From a virus: a stretch of DNA of 64,000 nt. Within the stretch, counting starts at the first letter, position 1, and every line of letters starts with the position of its first letter. Positions 29,315 through 37,452 of this stretch are shown piece by piece. The translations under genes were made by a program, and so were the position numbers. The notes beneath the pieces are model-generated. The model had not been told where the DNA came from. It worked only from the letters and a program-made list of their open reading frames with translations, and ran no database searches. The stretch lies in IMG/VR virus record IMGVR_UViG_3300005518_000017, positions 1 to 64,000 of that record; one strand, given 5' to 3'.

Positions 29315-30637
29315 ATGCCTGAAAATACAGACCCATCCATCATTGTAGAAAAAACTCTCGACCCGGCAGAAAATAATTCTGACGTGGCGAGAAAATTGGC
29401 GGAGCAAGATCAAACACTGAAGCCGTCTAAGCCAGAAGCCCTCCTAGACGCGGGTTCCGCGCTCGACGCCTTACTAACAGAGAAGCAAAAGCCGAAAGTT
29501 GACGAGGCCCCGGTTGTCCCTCCGCCAGAGAAACCGGCTGAGAAGGCCCCCGCAGATACCGCGACCCCTCCGCCGCCGGTTGAAGACCCTCATAAGAAGC
29601 GCGCCGAAGAACTTTTCAAAGATTCCCCGGCTCTGCCGCCCGGCGCTAGTCCAAAATCGTCCGAAGCGTTTTCGGCGGTAAAGATTAAAGCCGCGCAGGA
29701 AATAAGCGCGCGCGAACAGCAATTGGCAGACTTACAGAAGAAGAACAAGGAGCTAGAGGAAAAGTTAAAAACCACGGTGCCAGAGGCGCTAACTAAAGAA
29801 CTTGAAGACCTTCGTCAATTTCGTTCCCGGCTCGATATCGAGGCTGATCCAAAATTCAAGGAATTCGATTCTGCGGTGGAACGGACTCGCGAATTCATCT
29901 ATTCTCAGCTTAAGCAATCCCCCGCTGTTACAGAGGAAGTCATCGCTGCCATCAAGAAGCATGGAGGCCCCGAAAACGTAAATTTGGATAAGCTTTTCGA
30001 GGCGATCAAAGACCCCGCGATTCGTCGGGTAGTGGATTCTGCCGTAATGGATATCGAGAAGACCAAGTTCAACAAGGAAGAAACGATCAAAGCGGCAAAA
30101 GCAAACGTTCAGTCTTATGTGGCCGAACGCCAAAAGCAGTTTGAGCAATTGTCTACCTCTCACGCAGAGCAAACTAAAGCGAAACTCGATCCGTATTTGC
30201 AGAATCTCGAATGGATGAAACCTCGCGAAATTCCCACTGGGGCCGACGAAGCGACGAAGAAAAGCGCAGAGGAGCATAATGCTTTTGTGGTCCAAACGTC
30301 ACAGGGGTTGCAGGCGGCGCTCCAAGACGACACGCCTGAAATGCGGGCGATTTTACTTACTGGGATGGCTCAGCTTTTGAATCTTCAGCGGGTCCACGAA
30401 GGAATGGCGGCGGAAAACAAGACGCTGAAGGCGGAAGTCGCAAAACTTACCGAACAAGTAAATAAATTCAAGACTGGAAGCACTACTCGGCTTCGCGAGA
30501 ATGCTGCGGCCCCCGGCGCTGGCGGAACACCTGAACCCAAACCGGCGGATATGGTGAATATGCGTCCATCGGATGCTTTGGATGCTATTGCCAAGAGCAT
30601 TTCTGAGCAACGCGCCAAGGCGGCGGCTGGAACGTGA
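29315..30637 (+). CDS. scaffolding-type protein
   Basis: 440 residues. Pro/Ala/Lys-rich, disordered N-terminus (about 1-110), long coiled coil with Glu/Lys heptads (about 120-175 and 230-280) and another at about 350-385. The C-terminal tail is Pro/Ala-rich. The composition and the position between portal and capsid are typical of phage scaffolds that shape the prohead. A CACTAAT box (29303..29309) precedes the ATG by 5 bases, though no good -35 accompanies it. Confidence 0.65.
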   Translation: MPENTDPSIIVEKTLDPAENNSDVARKLAEQDQTLKPSKPEALLDAGSALDALLTEKQKPKVDEAPVVPPPEKPAEKAPADTATPPPPVEDPHKKRAEELFKDSPALPPGASPKSSEAFSAVKIKAAQEISAREQQLADLQKKNKELEEKLKTTVPEALTKELEDLRQFRSRLDIEADPKFKEFDSAVERTREFIYSQLKQSPAVTEEVIAAIKKHGGPENVNLDKLFEAIKDPAIRRVVDSAVMDIEKTKFNKEETIKAAKANVQSYVAERQKQFEQLSTSHAEQTKAKLDPYLQNLEWMKPREIPTGADEATKKSAEEHNAFVVQTSQGLQAALQDDTPEMRAILLTGMAQLLNLQRVHEGMAAENKTLKAEVAKLTEQVNKFKTGSTTRLRENAAAPGAGGTPEPKPADMVNMRPSDALDAIAKSISEQRAKAAAGT

Positions 30638-31092
30638 AAACTATTCCGCTGACAAGGGGGTTTGTTGCTACAATAGATGATGCTGATTATGACAAAGTGA
30701 TACAGTATAAGTGGCACGCGCGGGTCAAGGCAACCGGTGTTTATGCTGTCTCTGAACGAATACCGGGTAAATACCTCCATAGGTTTTTGTTGCCGGGCGT
30801 CCCGCAAGTGGATCATCGAGATGGAAACGGATTAAACAACTCGCGCGGGAATCTTCGCGCATCAGACAACGCGGCCAACAAACGAAGTTTTCGTAAAAAA
30901 TCTATCGGGAAAACCTCAACTTTTCGCGGCGTATATTGGTGTCGGGAAACGAATAAATGGCGCGCCCAAATTCATACCTTCGGGAAGCACATTTCTTTGG
31001 GCCGATTTTTTGATGAAACAGACGCCGCTAAGGCCAGAGACAAAAAAGCAAAAGAACTCTGGGGCGAGGTCGCACAATTAAATTTTCCATGA
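30634..31092 (+). CDS. HNH-AP2 homing-type endonuclease
   Basis: 152 residues: KTIPLTRGFVATIDDADYDK, HNH core LHRFLLPGVPQVDHRDGNGL with NNSRGNLRASD, and AP2 domain FRGVYWCRETNKWRAQIHTF ending KELWGEVAQLNFP. It is inserted between scaffold and the sugar cassette with ATGA overlaps on both sides. Confidence 0.9.
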   Translation: MKTIPLTRGFVATIDDADYDKVIQYKWHARVKATGVYAVSERIPGKYLHRFLLPGVPQVDHRDGNGLNNSRGNLRASDNAANKRSFRKKSIGKTSTFRGVYWCRETNKWRAQIHTFGKHISLGRFFDETDAAKARDKKAKELWGEVAQLNFP

Positions 31093-31952
31093 ATTCTGAA
31101 ATCATTACTCCAGTTACGTCTCTTAAATTGTATGAAAAAAAAGTAATGATTTCATGTCCTTGGTATCGTGAGGTTGCGCCGCAAACTGCCTTTTCGTTTG
31201 CGCAACTCCGGGATAGACGACGAACTTCTACAGTTCTTAACTTTGGCGACGCTTTTATTGCGCACTGTCGAAACCACATCGCGGATATTTTTCTTAAGTC
31301 AGATTGCGAATATCTTTTGACCGTTGATTCAGATATGTTGATTCCTTTTGGAAATTCTGTTTGGTATCGCGCGCATACTGGATGGAATATTCCGGAACCC
31401 TTTGCCAGTTTTAATACTCTCGACCGGTTAATGAGTCATGGTAAAACTCTTGTGGGCGCGCTTTATTTTGGTAGGCAATCTCCAGACAGCAAACCGGTGT
31501 TTAACGAAGCCCTCGCCAATGAAACAGTAGCAAAAGAAATCCGGGAAAATTGTCCGCGAGATGAAATTCGGCAAACCGCGTGGGTTGGGACGGGCGCGAT
31601 GTTGATTTCCCGTAAAGTGTTCGAGGATATTGAAAAAAAATTTCCGCTACTCGCCCGCAAGCCCGCGTTAAATGGTGAAAAGAGTGGGGGCAATTGGTTC
31701 ACCAGTAGTGAGCACGAATTGATGGAAGATGTTCGTCTTACCCACGAAATGCTTTCTGGGGGCGCGATGACCGGAGAAAAATGTTTGAAGGCGTATGCTA
31801 TGCTAGATGCGGCATTGACAAAGGCCCGCAATGTTTCTGGTCTTGGTGTGGGCGAAGATGTCATTTTTTGCAGGCGCGCGGCACAATCTGGACATCCTGC
31901 ATTTGTTGATTTGGGTCTGCGCGTCGGGCATATCGGAAGCAGAGTTTTCTGA
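31089..31952 (+). CDS. glycosyltransferase-like (GT-A) protein
   Basis: 287 residues. VMISCPWYREV opens a GT-A-like Rossmann unit, and EYLLTVDSDMLIP holds the metal-binding DxD (D80-S81-D82). Later WVGTGAMLISRKVFEDIE resembles the acceptor-side region of family 2-type enzymes. The ATGA overlap couples it to the HNH-AP2 gene. It begins a five-gene sugar cassette; donor and acceptor are unknown. Confidence 0.7.
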   Translation: MNSEIITPVTSLKLYEKKVMISCPWYREVAPQTAFSFAQLRDRRRTSTVLNFGDAFIAHCRNHIADIFLKSDCEYLLTVDSDMLIPFGNSVWYRAHTGWNIPEPFASFNTLDRLMSHGKTLVGALYFGRQSPDSKPVFNEALANETVAKEIRENCPRDEIRQTAWVGTGAMLISRKVFEDIEKKFPLLARKPALNGEKSGGNWFTSSEHELMEDVRLTHEMLSGGAMTGEKCLKAYAMLDAALTKARNVSGLGVGEDVIFCRRAAQSGHPAFVDLGLRVGHIGSRVF

Positions 31953-32689
31953 TGAAAAAAATTCTGCTGGCATTACAGTTTTGGGCCGGGGATAAGAACC
32001 AAGCCGCGCGACTCGCAGATTTTATCGCCGATCTGGAATCCACACATTGTGAATGCGCTGATTTCCTTTTTGCGGCCCGTTTTGATTGCCCGCTGGACTT
32101 AGAATTGGTGAAGCGGGTTTCCAGAAAGTTCAATGTCCATACATACACTAGCCGACGACGGGGGAAGGGATGGCCGCAAGGATGCACAGAACTTTGGTTG
32201 AGCACGATGGAATGGTGCTACAGCATGAAACGCGGCAAGCGAATCCCAGACTACAGTGCGGTATTTATGATGGAGGCTGATTGCGTGCCGATATCTCGTG
32301 GCTGGGTTCAACATTTTCACGATCACTGGGAAAAAGAACAGGCCCGTTTAAACGGTAAATTATCAGTAATGGGTGTCTGGTTGCCTAATGGGGTGAGAGA
32401 AAATATCGGCCATATTAACGGGGCGTGCTTATGTTCTCTCGAAATGAAAATGGCGGCGGAGATAATCAGAATTGGTAATCGCTGTCCAGTTAATTTGGGG
32501 TGGGATTACTACGCTGGGCCGCAATTCAAAGCCCTTGGGTGGTCGGAAATGCCGGGATTTGTTTTTGATTGGCGTTCTGAAAAAGTTACTGAGGAAAAAT
32601 TTAGAGACCTGATATCGAAGGGAACGGTCTTTCATCATGGCTGTAAAGATCGGTCTTTATTCGATCTGAGCCGGAAGAATCTATTATGA
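31952..32689 (+). CDS. glycosyltransferase-like protein
   Basis: 245 residues. The start KKILLALQFWAGDKNQAARL and the acidic motif AVFMMEADCVPIS resemble GT-A enzymes with an ExD in place of DxD. Cys- and Trp-rich. Joined to its neighbours by TGATG and ATGA overlaps. Confidence 0.65.
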   Translation: MKKILLALQFWAGDKNQAARLADFIADLESTHCECADFLFAARFDCPLDLELVKRVSRKFNVHTYTSRRRGKGWPQGCTELWLSTMEWCYSMKRGKRIPDYSAVFMMEADCVPISRGWVQHFHDHWEKEQARLNGKLSVMGVWLPNGVRENIGHINGACLCSLEMKMAAEIIRIGNRCPVNLGWDYYAGPQFKALGWSEMPGFVFDWRSEKVTEEKFRDLISKGTVFHHGCKDRSLFDLSRKNLL

Positions 32690-33594
32690 GAATCACAGTC
32701 GCCGGGGGCACCGGCTATATCGGAAGTCGTCTCACAAAATTTTTGAGAGAGAAAGGGCACGAAGTTCTTGCGGTATCCCGAAAATTTGTTGATTTGAAGA
32801 ACCCGGCTAGCGCGCACATGGTGTGCGATGGCGCGGATATGGTGTTTAACCTAGCGGCGAACGTCGGGGGCATCGGGTTTGTGTCGAAATCTCGAACAGA
32901 TTGCCTGCTTTCGTCTTTGATCAATACAAATCTACTGACTGCGAGTGTCGATTGCGGGGTTAAGCGGTATTTTTTCGCCTCTAGCTCTTGTATTTATCCT
33001 GATTCCGCCTATGGGGCCGCGCTGATTGAATCCGATGCGTATCCCGCCAGTCCCGCCGTCGATTATGGCTGGGAGAAATTGTTTTCGGAGCGGATGTGTT
33101 CGGCTTTTTCGGCTGAAAAAAATTTGCCTACTACCGTAGCTCGACTTCACGGGGTCTACGGGCCGGGAGATATCCGCCCGGAGGGTAGAGACCATGTAGT
33201 AACGGCTCTTTGTCGAAAGGTTATCGCGGCCAAGCTGAGCGGGAGTAATGAAATTGCTATCTGGGGAGACGGAACTCAGACCCGAAGCTTTATTTTCATC
33301 GATGACGTTATCGAAGGTATCTGGAAACTCGCGCTCCAAGGCGTTCCGGGGCCGATCAATCTTGCGAACAGTGAAATTGTGTCAGTAAATGATATCGTCA
33401 ACATGCTGGAGGATATCGCGGGAGTAAAACCTACCCGTTTTTATTCCGTAGATGCCCCGGTTGGCTGTAAACACAAAATCGCAAATGTGGCCGCGTTACG
33501 AAAAGCTATTAATTGGGAACCGATGACGACGATTCGTAACGGATTGGAAATTGTCTACCGGGAATTATGGGATCAGACAATCCAGAAACTCTAA
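32686..33594 (+). CDS. NAD-dependent sugar-nucleotide epimerase, GDP-mannose 3,5-epimerase-like
   Basis: 302 residues, extended short-chain dehydrogenase fold. GGTGYIG (7-13) binds NAD. The active site has SSSCIYP and YGWEK (YxxxK). AANVGGIGFVS, CRKVIAAK and WGDGTQTRSFIFIDDVIEGI match GDP-mannose 3,5-epimerases of plants and bacteria more closely than generic UDP-glucose epimerases. It would make GDP-L-galactose or a related sugar for the adjacent transferases. GDP-fucose synthase is the alternative. Confidence 0.8.
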   Translation: MRITVAGGTGYIGSRLTKFLREKGHEVLAVSRKFVDLKNPASAHMVCDGADMVFNLAANVGGIGFVSKSRTDCLLSSLINTNLLTASVDCGVKRYFFASSSCIYPDSAYGAALIESDAYPASPAVDYGWEKLFSERMCSAFSAEKNLPTTVARLHGVYGPGDIRPEGRDHVVTALCRKVIAAKLSGSNEIAIWGDGTQTRSFIFIDDVIEGIWKLALQGVPGPINLANSEIVSVNDIVNMLEDIAGVKPTRFYSVDAPVGCKHKIANVAALRKAINWEPMTTIRNGLEIVYRELWDQTIQKL

Positions 33595-34274
33595 TAGCTG
33601 TGTGCTGCTATGCGGGCGATAAATCGCTCGTCGAGCGCGCGCTTCCAGTCCACGTAGCGCATGGATGCCCGGTGGTTATCTTGAGTCCTTTAGATTCACA
33701 AGTAAAGATTCCGCCGCATATTTGCAGGCACGCCGGTCGCCGCGCGTATATCGGAGCGGAATCATGGATACGTCAACGTGAGCATTTACGATTGCTTTTG
33801 GAATTTCCGCACAAATATTTTTTGATCAATGACGCCGACAGTTTTTGTGTTTCTCCAAAAATTCCAGAGCGGCTTTATTCCGAATCTGAAAATACTCTGT
33901 GGTCCAACGAAGTAATCGAGCCGAGACCACATTCGAGTCCATATCCGAAAATTGCTTGCCAGCCTCCGTATTTTCTGTCTCGTGAATCTCTTGTCAAGAT
34001 AATTCAGGCGTATAGAAAAGTTCCGGTGCACCCGATTACGCCCTATATAGATTACGCTATGCTCGCATGGGCCTGCGAGGCTGGGCTTAAACACCGGGCT
34101 TTTTCAGAACTGGAAACCCGTAGTGATTATGTTTTTCACCCCGTAGGGCCTGTTGAATATCATTGCTGGCAGCGGCTCGATTACCGGATACGATACAACG
34201 GTTGTGTTTTCATGCATCCGATAAAGACGGAGGAACAATTTAAAATGTGCAGGTCTAGTTATGAGCAACGATAA
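33567..34274 (+). CDS. glycosyltransferase-like protein, paralogue of 34261
   Basis: 235 residues. ETLIAVCCYAGDKSLVERAL and the acidic KYFLINDADSFCVSPKIP (D89-A90-D91) mark a GT-A-type transferase; PYFLSRESL lies further on. The next gene has the same motifs in the same places, so the pair arose by duplication. Its start overlaps the epimerase end by 28 bases. Confidence 0.65.
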   Translation: MGSDNPETLIAVCCYAGDKSLVERALPVHVAHGCPVVILSPLDSQVKIPPHICRHAGRRAYIGAESWIRQREHLRLLLEFPHKYFLINDADSFCVSPKIPERLYSESENTLWSNEVIEPRPHSSPYPKIACQPPYFLSRESLVKIIQAYRKVPVHPITPYIDYAMLAWACEAGLKHRAFSELETRSDYVFHPVGPVEYHCWQRLDYRIRYNGCVFMHPIKTEEQFKMCRSSYEQR

Positions 34275-34983
34275 CACTCTCATCGCGGTAAGTGCATATG
34301 CCGGAGATTTGCATCAGGTGGAGACCAATTTGCCAGTTTATACGCACCACAAATGTCCAGTCCTGATTCTTTCACCAAGCGACGCTCCGATAACGAAAGT
34401 ATCGAATCCGAGGATTCATTGCAAATGGGATGGCCTCGCCGGGTGGATTGGGCCGCATACTCTTGAGCGGCACCTCCGCTATCTAAAGATTCTGCTGTCG
34501 ACTCCGCAGGAATATTTTCTTTTTCACGACGCCGATTCGGTTTGCCTCTCCGCAAGAATTCCAAAATATCTCTATGCCGAACCGGATACCATCTGGTCGA
34601 ACATTGTGACAGATACCAATCCCGGACCCTCATATTTGCCGAAGCTCGCGCTTCAACCCCCATATTTTCTGTCCCGCAAATCAATCCACGCGCTGCTTGC
34701 AGCGGCGAATGATCCGCCGGTATCTTACTACGCAGGCGTGTCAGAACATGACGGTTGCCCCATTCCCACCAATTGTATCGATCATTTCATGCTTCAACTC
34801 GCGGTTGGAAGCGGGCTTCCTTTTAAATCTTTTCCTGACGGAGCCTCGTGGGAGACTTCTTCGGAAGTTGGTTTAAACGAGATGGCGCGTCGCGCGCGAA
34901 GCGGAGTGGTAATGATTCATCAAGTTAAATCAGAAAAAGTGTTGCGACGATTATATGCAGAACATCGAAAATTTAGAAGCTAA
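34261..34983 (+). CDS. glycosyltransferase-like protein, paralogue of 33567
   Basis: 240 residues. NTLIAVSAYAGDLHQVETNL, then EYFLFHDADSVCLSARIP (D90-A91-D92) and PYFLSRKSI correspond one to one with the gene before. Specificity probably diverged: the C-terminal third differs. Coupled by ATGA. Confidence 0.65.
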   Translation: MSNDNTLIAVSAYAGDLHQVETNLPVYTHHKCPVLILSPSDAPITKVSNPRIHCKWDGLAGWIGPHTLERHLRYLKILLSTPQEYFLFHDADSVCLSARIPKYLYAEPDTIWSNIVTDTNPGPSYLPKLALQPPYFLSRKSIHALLAAANDPPVSYYAGVSEHDGCPIPTNCIDHFMLQLAVGSGLPFKSFPDGASWETSSEVGLNEMARRARSGVVMIHQVKSEKVLRRLYAEHRKFRS

Positions 34984-35914
34984 ACTATTGGCTCTCGGCG
35001 GCGAAAAGGTCAATCATGAAATCACTGGATGGGATGAATTTCTGATGGCCGTCGAGAGTAGTGGCACGATTTTCGATACCGAAAAGCAAACCGTTTTCGG
35101 GGTGCTTTTAGCCGCGCAAAAATGCCACGATAACGCTGCGCTTCTGTGTCACGATATTCCAGAACTTGAGGGATGGACTGGGTTCGCCCTGACTTCTCAG
35201 GGGACGTGGGTGAACCACAGTTGGTGCTGGCATCCAGAATGGAAAGCCGTGATCGAGACCACTGGATATTTCAAAAAATATTTTGGGGTGCGAATGCCGG
35301 TTGAATTTCTTCGCAGCGAGTTGGCCAATGCAGAGGAATGTCGGACAGCGTTGGGAATACCGAAGGAATTGGGAAAAGTGCTTTGGGCGAAGACGCACAA
35401 AATGTGCATCAAATGTCGGCAAGAAAAATTGTTGACCGGGTTTCGCGTGCTCAAGTATCCGCTAAAAGACGGCCGGATTAAATTGTGGGTCCGTAAGGAC
35501 TGCCGAGAGTGTGAGCGGGTGGCGCTTAAGAAACGGGACCCGGATAAATTGGCAGCGGCGGCTAGAAAGTGGAGTAAGGATAATCCCGAAAAACGAAATG
35601 CTACTAGACGAAAATATAATCGAAAATACCCAGAAAGATATCGAGCGCAATCGAGAAAATATTTATATGGGCTTTCAGACGAGAACTTTAAACAAATGCT
35701 ATTAGATCAAAAAGCTTGTTGCGCGATTTGCGGGCGGGTATTTTGTTTAGACAGAAAGGAGCGTAAGTCTGCGCCACATGTAGACCATGATCACATTACC
35801 GGAAGTATCCGCGCACTCCTTTGCGGCCCCTGCAATTCTGGTTTGGGGTATTTTCAGGAATCACTACTCCTTCTCCAAAAAGCTTCAGAGTATCTTCAAA
35901 AATATTCGGGTTGA
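34955..35914 (+). CDS. fusion of an unknown N-terminal domain to endonuclease VII
   Basis: 319 residues. Residues about 1-135 form a domain (WTGFALTSQGTWVNHSWCWH) seen alone in other phages as a hypothetical protein. The middle has CIKCRQEKLLTGF and CREC, a zinc finger pair. Residues about 225-319 are recombination endonuclease VII (LDQKACCAICGRVF, HVDHDHITGSIRALLCGPCN), the T4 gp49-type HNH enzyme. Fusion probably followed insertion of an endonuclease into the 3' end of the first gene. The N-terminal ATG lies inside the preceding gene (29-base overlap). Confidence 0.8.
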   Translation: MQNIENLEAKLLALGGEKVNHEITGWDEFLMAVESSGTIFDTEKQTVFGVLLAAQKCHDNAALLCHDIPELEGWTGFALTSQGTWVNHSWCWHPEWKAVIETTGYFKKYFGVRMPVEFLRSELANAEECRTALGIPKELGKVLWAKTHKMCIKCRQEKLLTGFRVLKYPLKDGRIKLWVRKDCRECERVALKKRDPDKLAAAARKWSKDNPEKRNATRRKYNRKYPERYRAQSRKYLYGLSDENFKQMLLDQKACCAICGRVFCLDRKERKSAPHVDHDHITGSIRALLCGPCNSGLGYFQESLLLLQKASEYLQKYSG

Positions 35915-35940
35915 CCGATTTCTTTCTTCCCCGCACTAAT
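35911..35940 (+). promoter_or_regulatory. phage-class promoter for the capsid gene, TTGACC-N17-CACTAAT
   Basis: TTGACC (35911..35916), 17 bases, CACTAAT (35934..35940), starting at the stop of the endonuclease VII fusion. Unlike the other copies it has a leader of about 145 bases before the ATG at 36093, which shows that the motif is not simply a ribosome-binding signal. Confidence 0.7.
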
Positions 35941-36092
35941 CAATACGAGCCTAAACTTCGATTCGATTGCTCATCGAATCACGGCCTATCCGCTGATGGC
36001 CACAGCGACAAACCCGTTGAGGGGTAATTTTCTCAACAACCGGCGATACAATCATCAGAGGGCCGGGGTAAGTCTCTGGTAAACAATTTTTT
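35941..36092 (+). promoter_or_regulatory. structured 5' leader of the capsid mRNA
   Basis: Contains a perfect 8-base stem GATTCGAT-TGCTC-ATCGAATC (35960..35980) and a second stem GTTGAG/CTCAAC (36016..36037). A long structured leader on the most highly expressed virion gene probably stabilises the message or tunes translation. Confidence 0.55.
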
Positions 36093-37373
36093 ATGGCATT
36101 TATTTGCGACGATCCCACGGCGATTTCTGACATCGCCAGTAAAAATACTAACAGAATAATCGGAACCATCGCGAAAACTCTCGCGGCCAATTCAGTTTAC
36201 ATGAACGTCATCGGCGGAGGTGTATTTCCTTCTGGCGTAAGCAACTCAGTGCGCTCCGTCGTGCAGATGCAAGCTGCGCCCGGCGATTCGCTCGCGATTC
36301 CTACGTTCGTGTGCGATACCGACATTTGCGGACAGACGGGCGTGCAAGACCTCACCGATACGGTGGAATTCAATCTCCGATTGGAGTCTTTTCGTGGTCG
36401 AGGCCCGAACATTTGCGTCAAGAAAGGCTACGCGGCCTTCAAAGGCAGTTACGTGATGGCGGAAGACAGTTTGAAGAAACTGATCACCCAGTATGTGAAT
36501 GCCGATATTCGCGCGCAGCTTTATCTGCGAAGCGCGAGCAAGTTCACCGCGAACGCTGGTTACGACTTCAATTCTCTTTTCACCGGCGGTCTCGAAAGCG
36601 ATCTCGGCGTCCAGTTTGCTCCTTTGCTGCCCACCGGTCCCATGACCTTCAAGGCGCTTCATTACATTGCCCGATATCTCCGCGAGGTGCTTTTCGGCGA
36701 ATGGTATGAGAACAGCCAAGGTATGCCTCATTTCCGTTTCATCGGCGGCTCTGATCAGATCGAATATTTTCGTTCTGAAATCGGCGTCCAGAACGTTATG
36801 GTTGCCCTTACTACGGGCGGCTACAGACTCGGTGAAACTACGCTCTCGGCCTATAGTTTCGAGCAATCCCCCGCGTATCGCGGAATCGCCTTCGGTGTTG
36901 ATCAACGACCCCTCCGGGCGACCGGCTTCAAGGAAGACGGCACGCTCGATCTAGTGGACCCGGTGACCATCGTTGCGAATCCGGCGAAAGGCACGGCTTA
37001 CGCGAAACCGAATCCTACGTGGCTGACCGCCGACTATGAAGTTGGCGTGCTGATTGCAGACGGTTCGTTTGAACGTCTGGTCCCTGAGAAGTATGCTGGC
37101 GAAGGAAGCTTCAAGTTTTCTCCGCAGCTTCACATGGGTGAACTCGATTGGCACTATCAGATCGACAATCAGTGCAATCAGTGGGGTGACTTCGGCTGGC
37201 ACAAGTATCAGATTACTCGCGCCTACCGTCCGTTGCGCCCGCAGCACATTATTCCGATTCTGTATAAGCGTTGTCAGGCAGACCTCGGTCTCGTGAACTG
37301 CGCTGATACCAGTTCCAGCACCTTCAGTGGCGCGGACGCCTTCTCCACGATTGGTTGCGTGGAGGATGTCTAA
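36093..37373 (+). CDS. major capsid protein
   Basis: 426 residues. Placed after portal and scaffold, with its own promoter, a structured leader and a strong terminator 25 bases after the stop, the pattern of a very highly expressed gene. No signal peptide. Rich in beta-forming and aromatic residues. I see no clear HK97 signature, but size, order and expression features support the assignment. Confidence 0.75.
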   Translation: MAFICDDPTAISDIASKNTNRIIGTIAKTLAANSVYMNVIGGGVFPSGVSNSVRSVVQMQAAPGDSLAIPTFVCDTDICGQTGVQDLTDTVEFNLRLESFRGRGPNICVKKGYAAFKGSYVMAEDSLKKLITQYVNADIRAQLYLRSASKFTANAGYDFNSLFTGGLESDLGVQFAPLLPTGPMTFKALHYIARYLREVLFGEWYENSQGMPHFRFIGGSDQIEYFRSEIGVQNVMVALTTGGYRLGETTLSAYSFEQSPAYRGIAFGVDQRPLRATGFKEDGTLDLVDPVTIVANPAKGTAYAKPNPTWLTADYEVGVLIADGSFERLVPEKYAGEGSFKFSPQLHMGELDWHYQIDNQCNQWGDFGWHKYQITRAYRPLRPQHIIPILYKRCQADLGLVNCADTSSSTFSGADAFSTIGCVEDV

Positions 37374-37397
37374 AAATCCCGATTGATTAAAAAACAG

Positions 37398-37434
37398 AGG
37401 CCGGTCTCAGTAACCCTGATGACCGGCCTTTTTT
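37398..37434 (+). terminator. strong rho-independent terminator after the capsid gene
   Basis: AGGCCGGTC pairs with GACCGGCCT over nine bases with a 14-base loop, followed by six T. Confidence 0.9.
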
Positions 37435-37452
37435 CCAAGACAGATAAATTTT

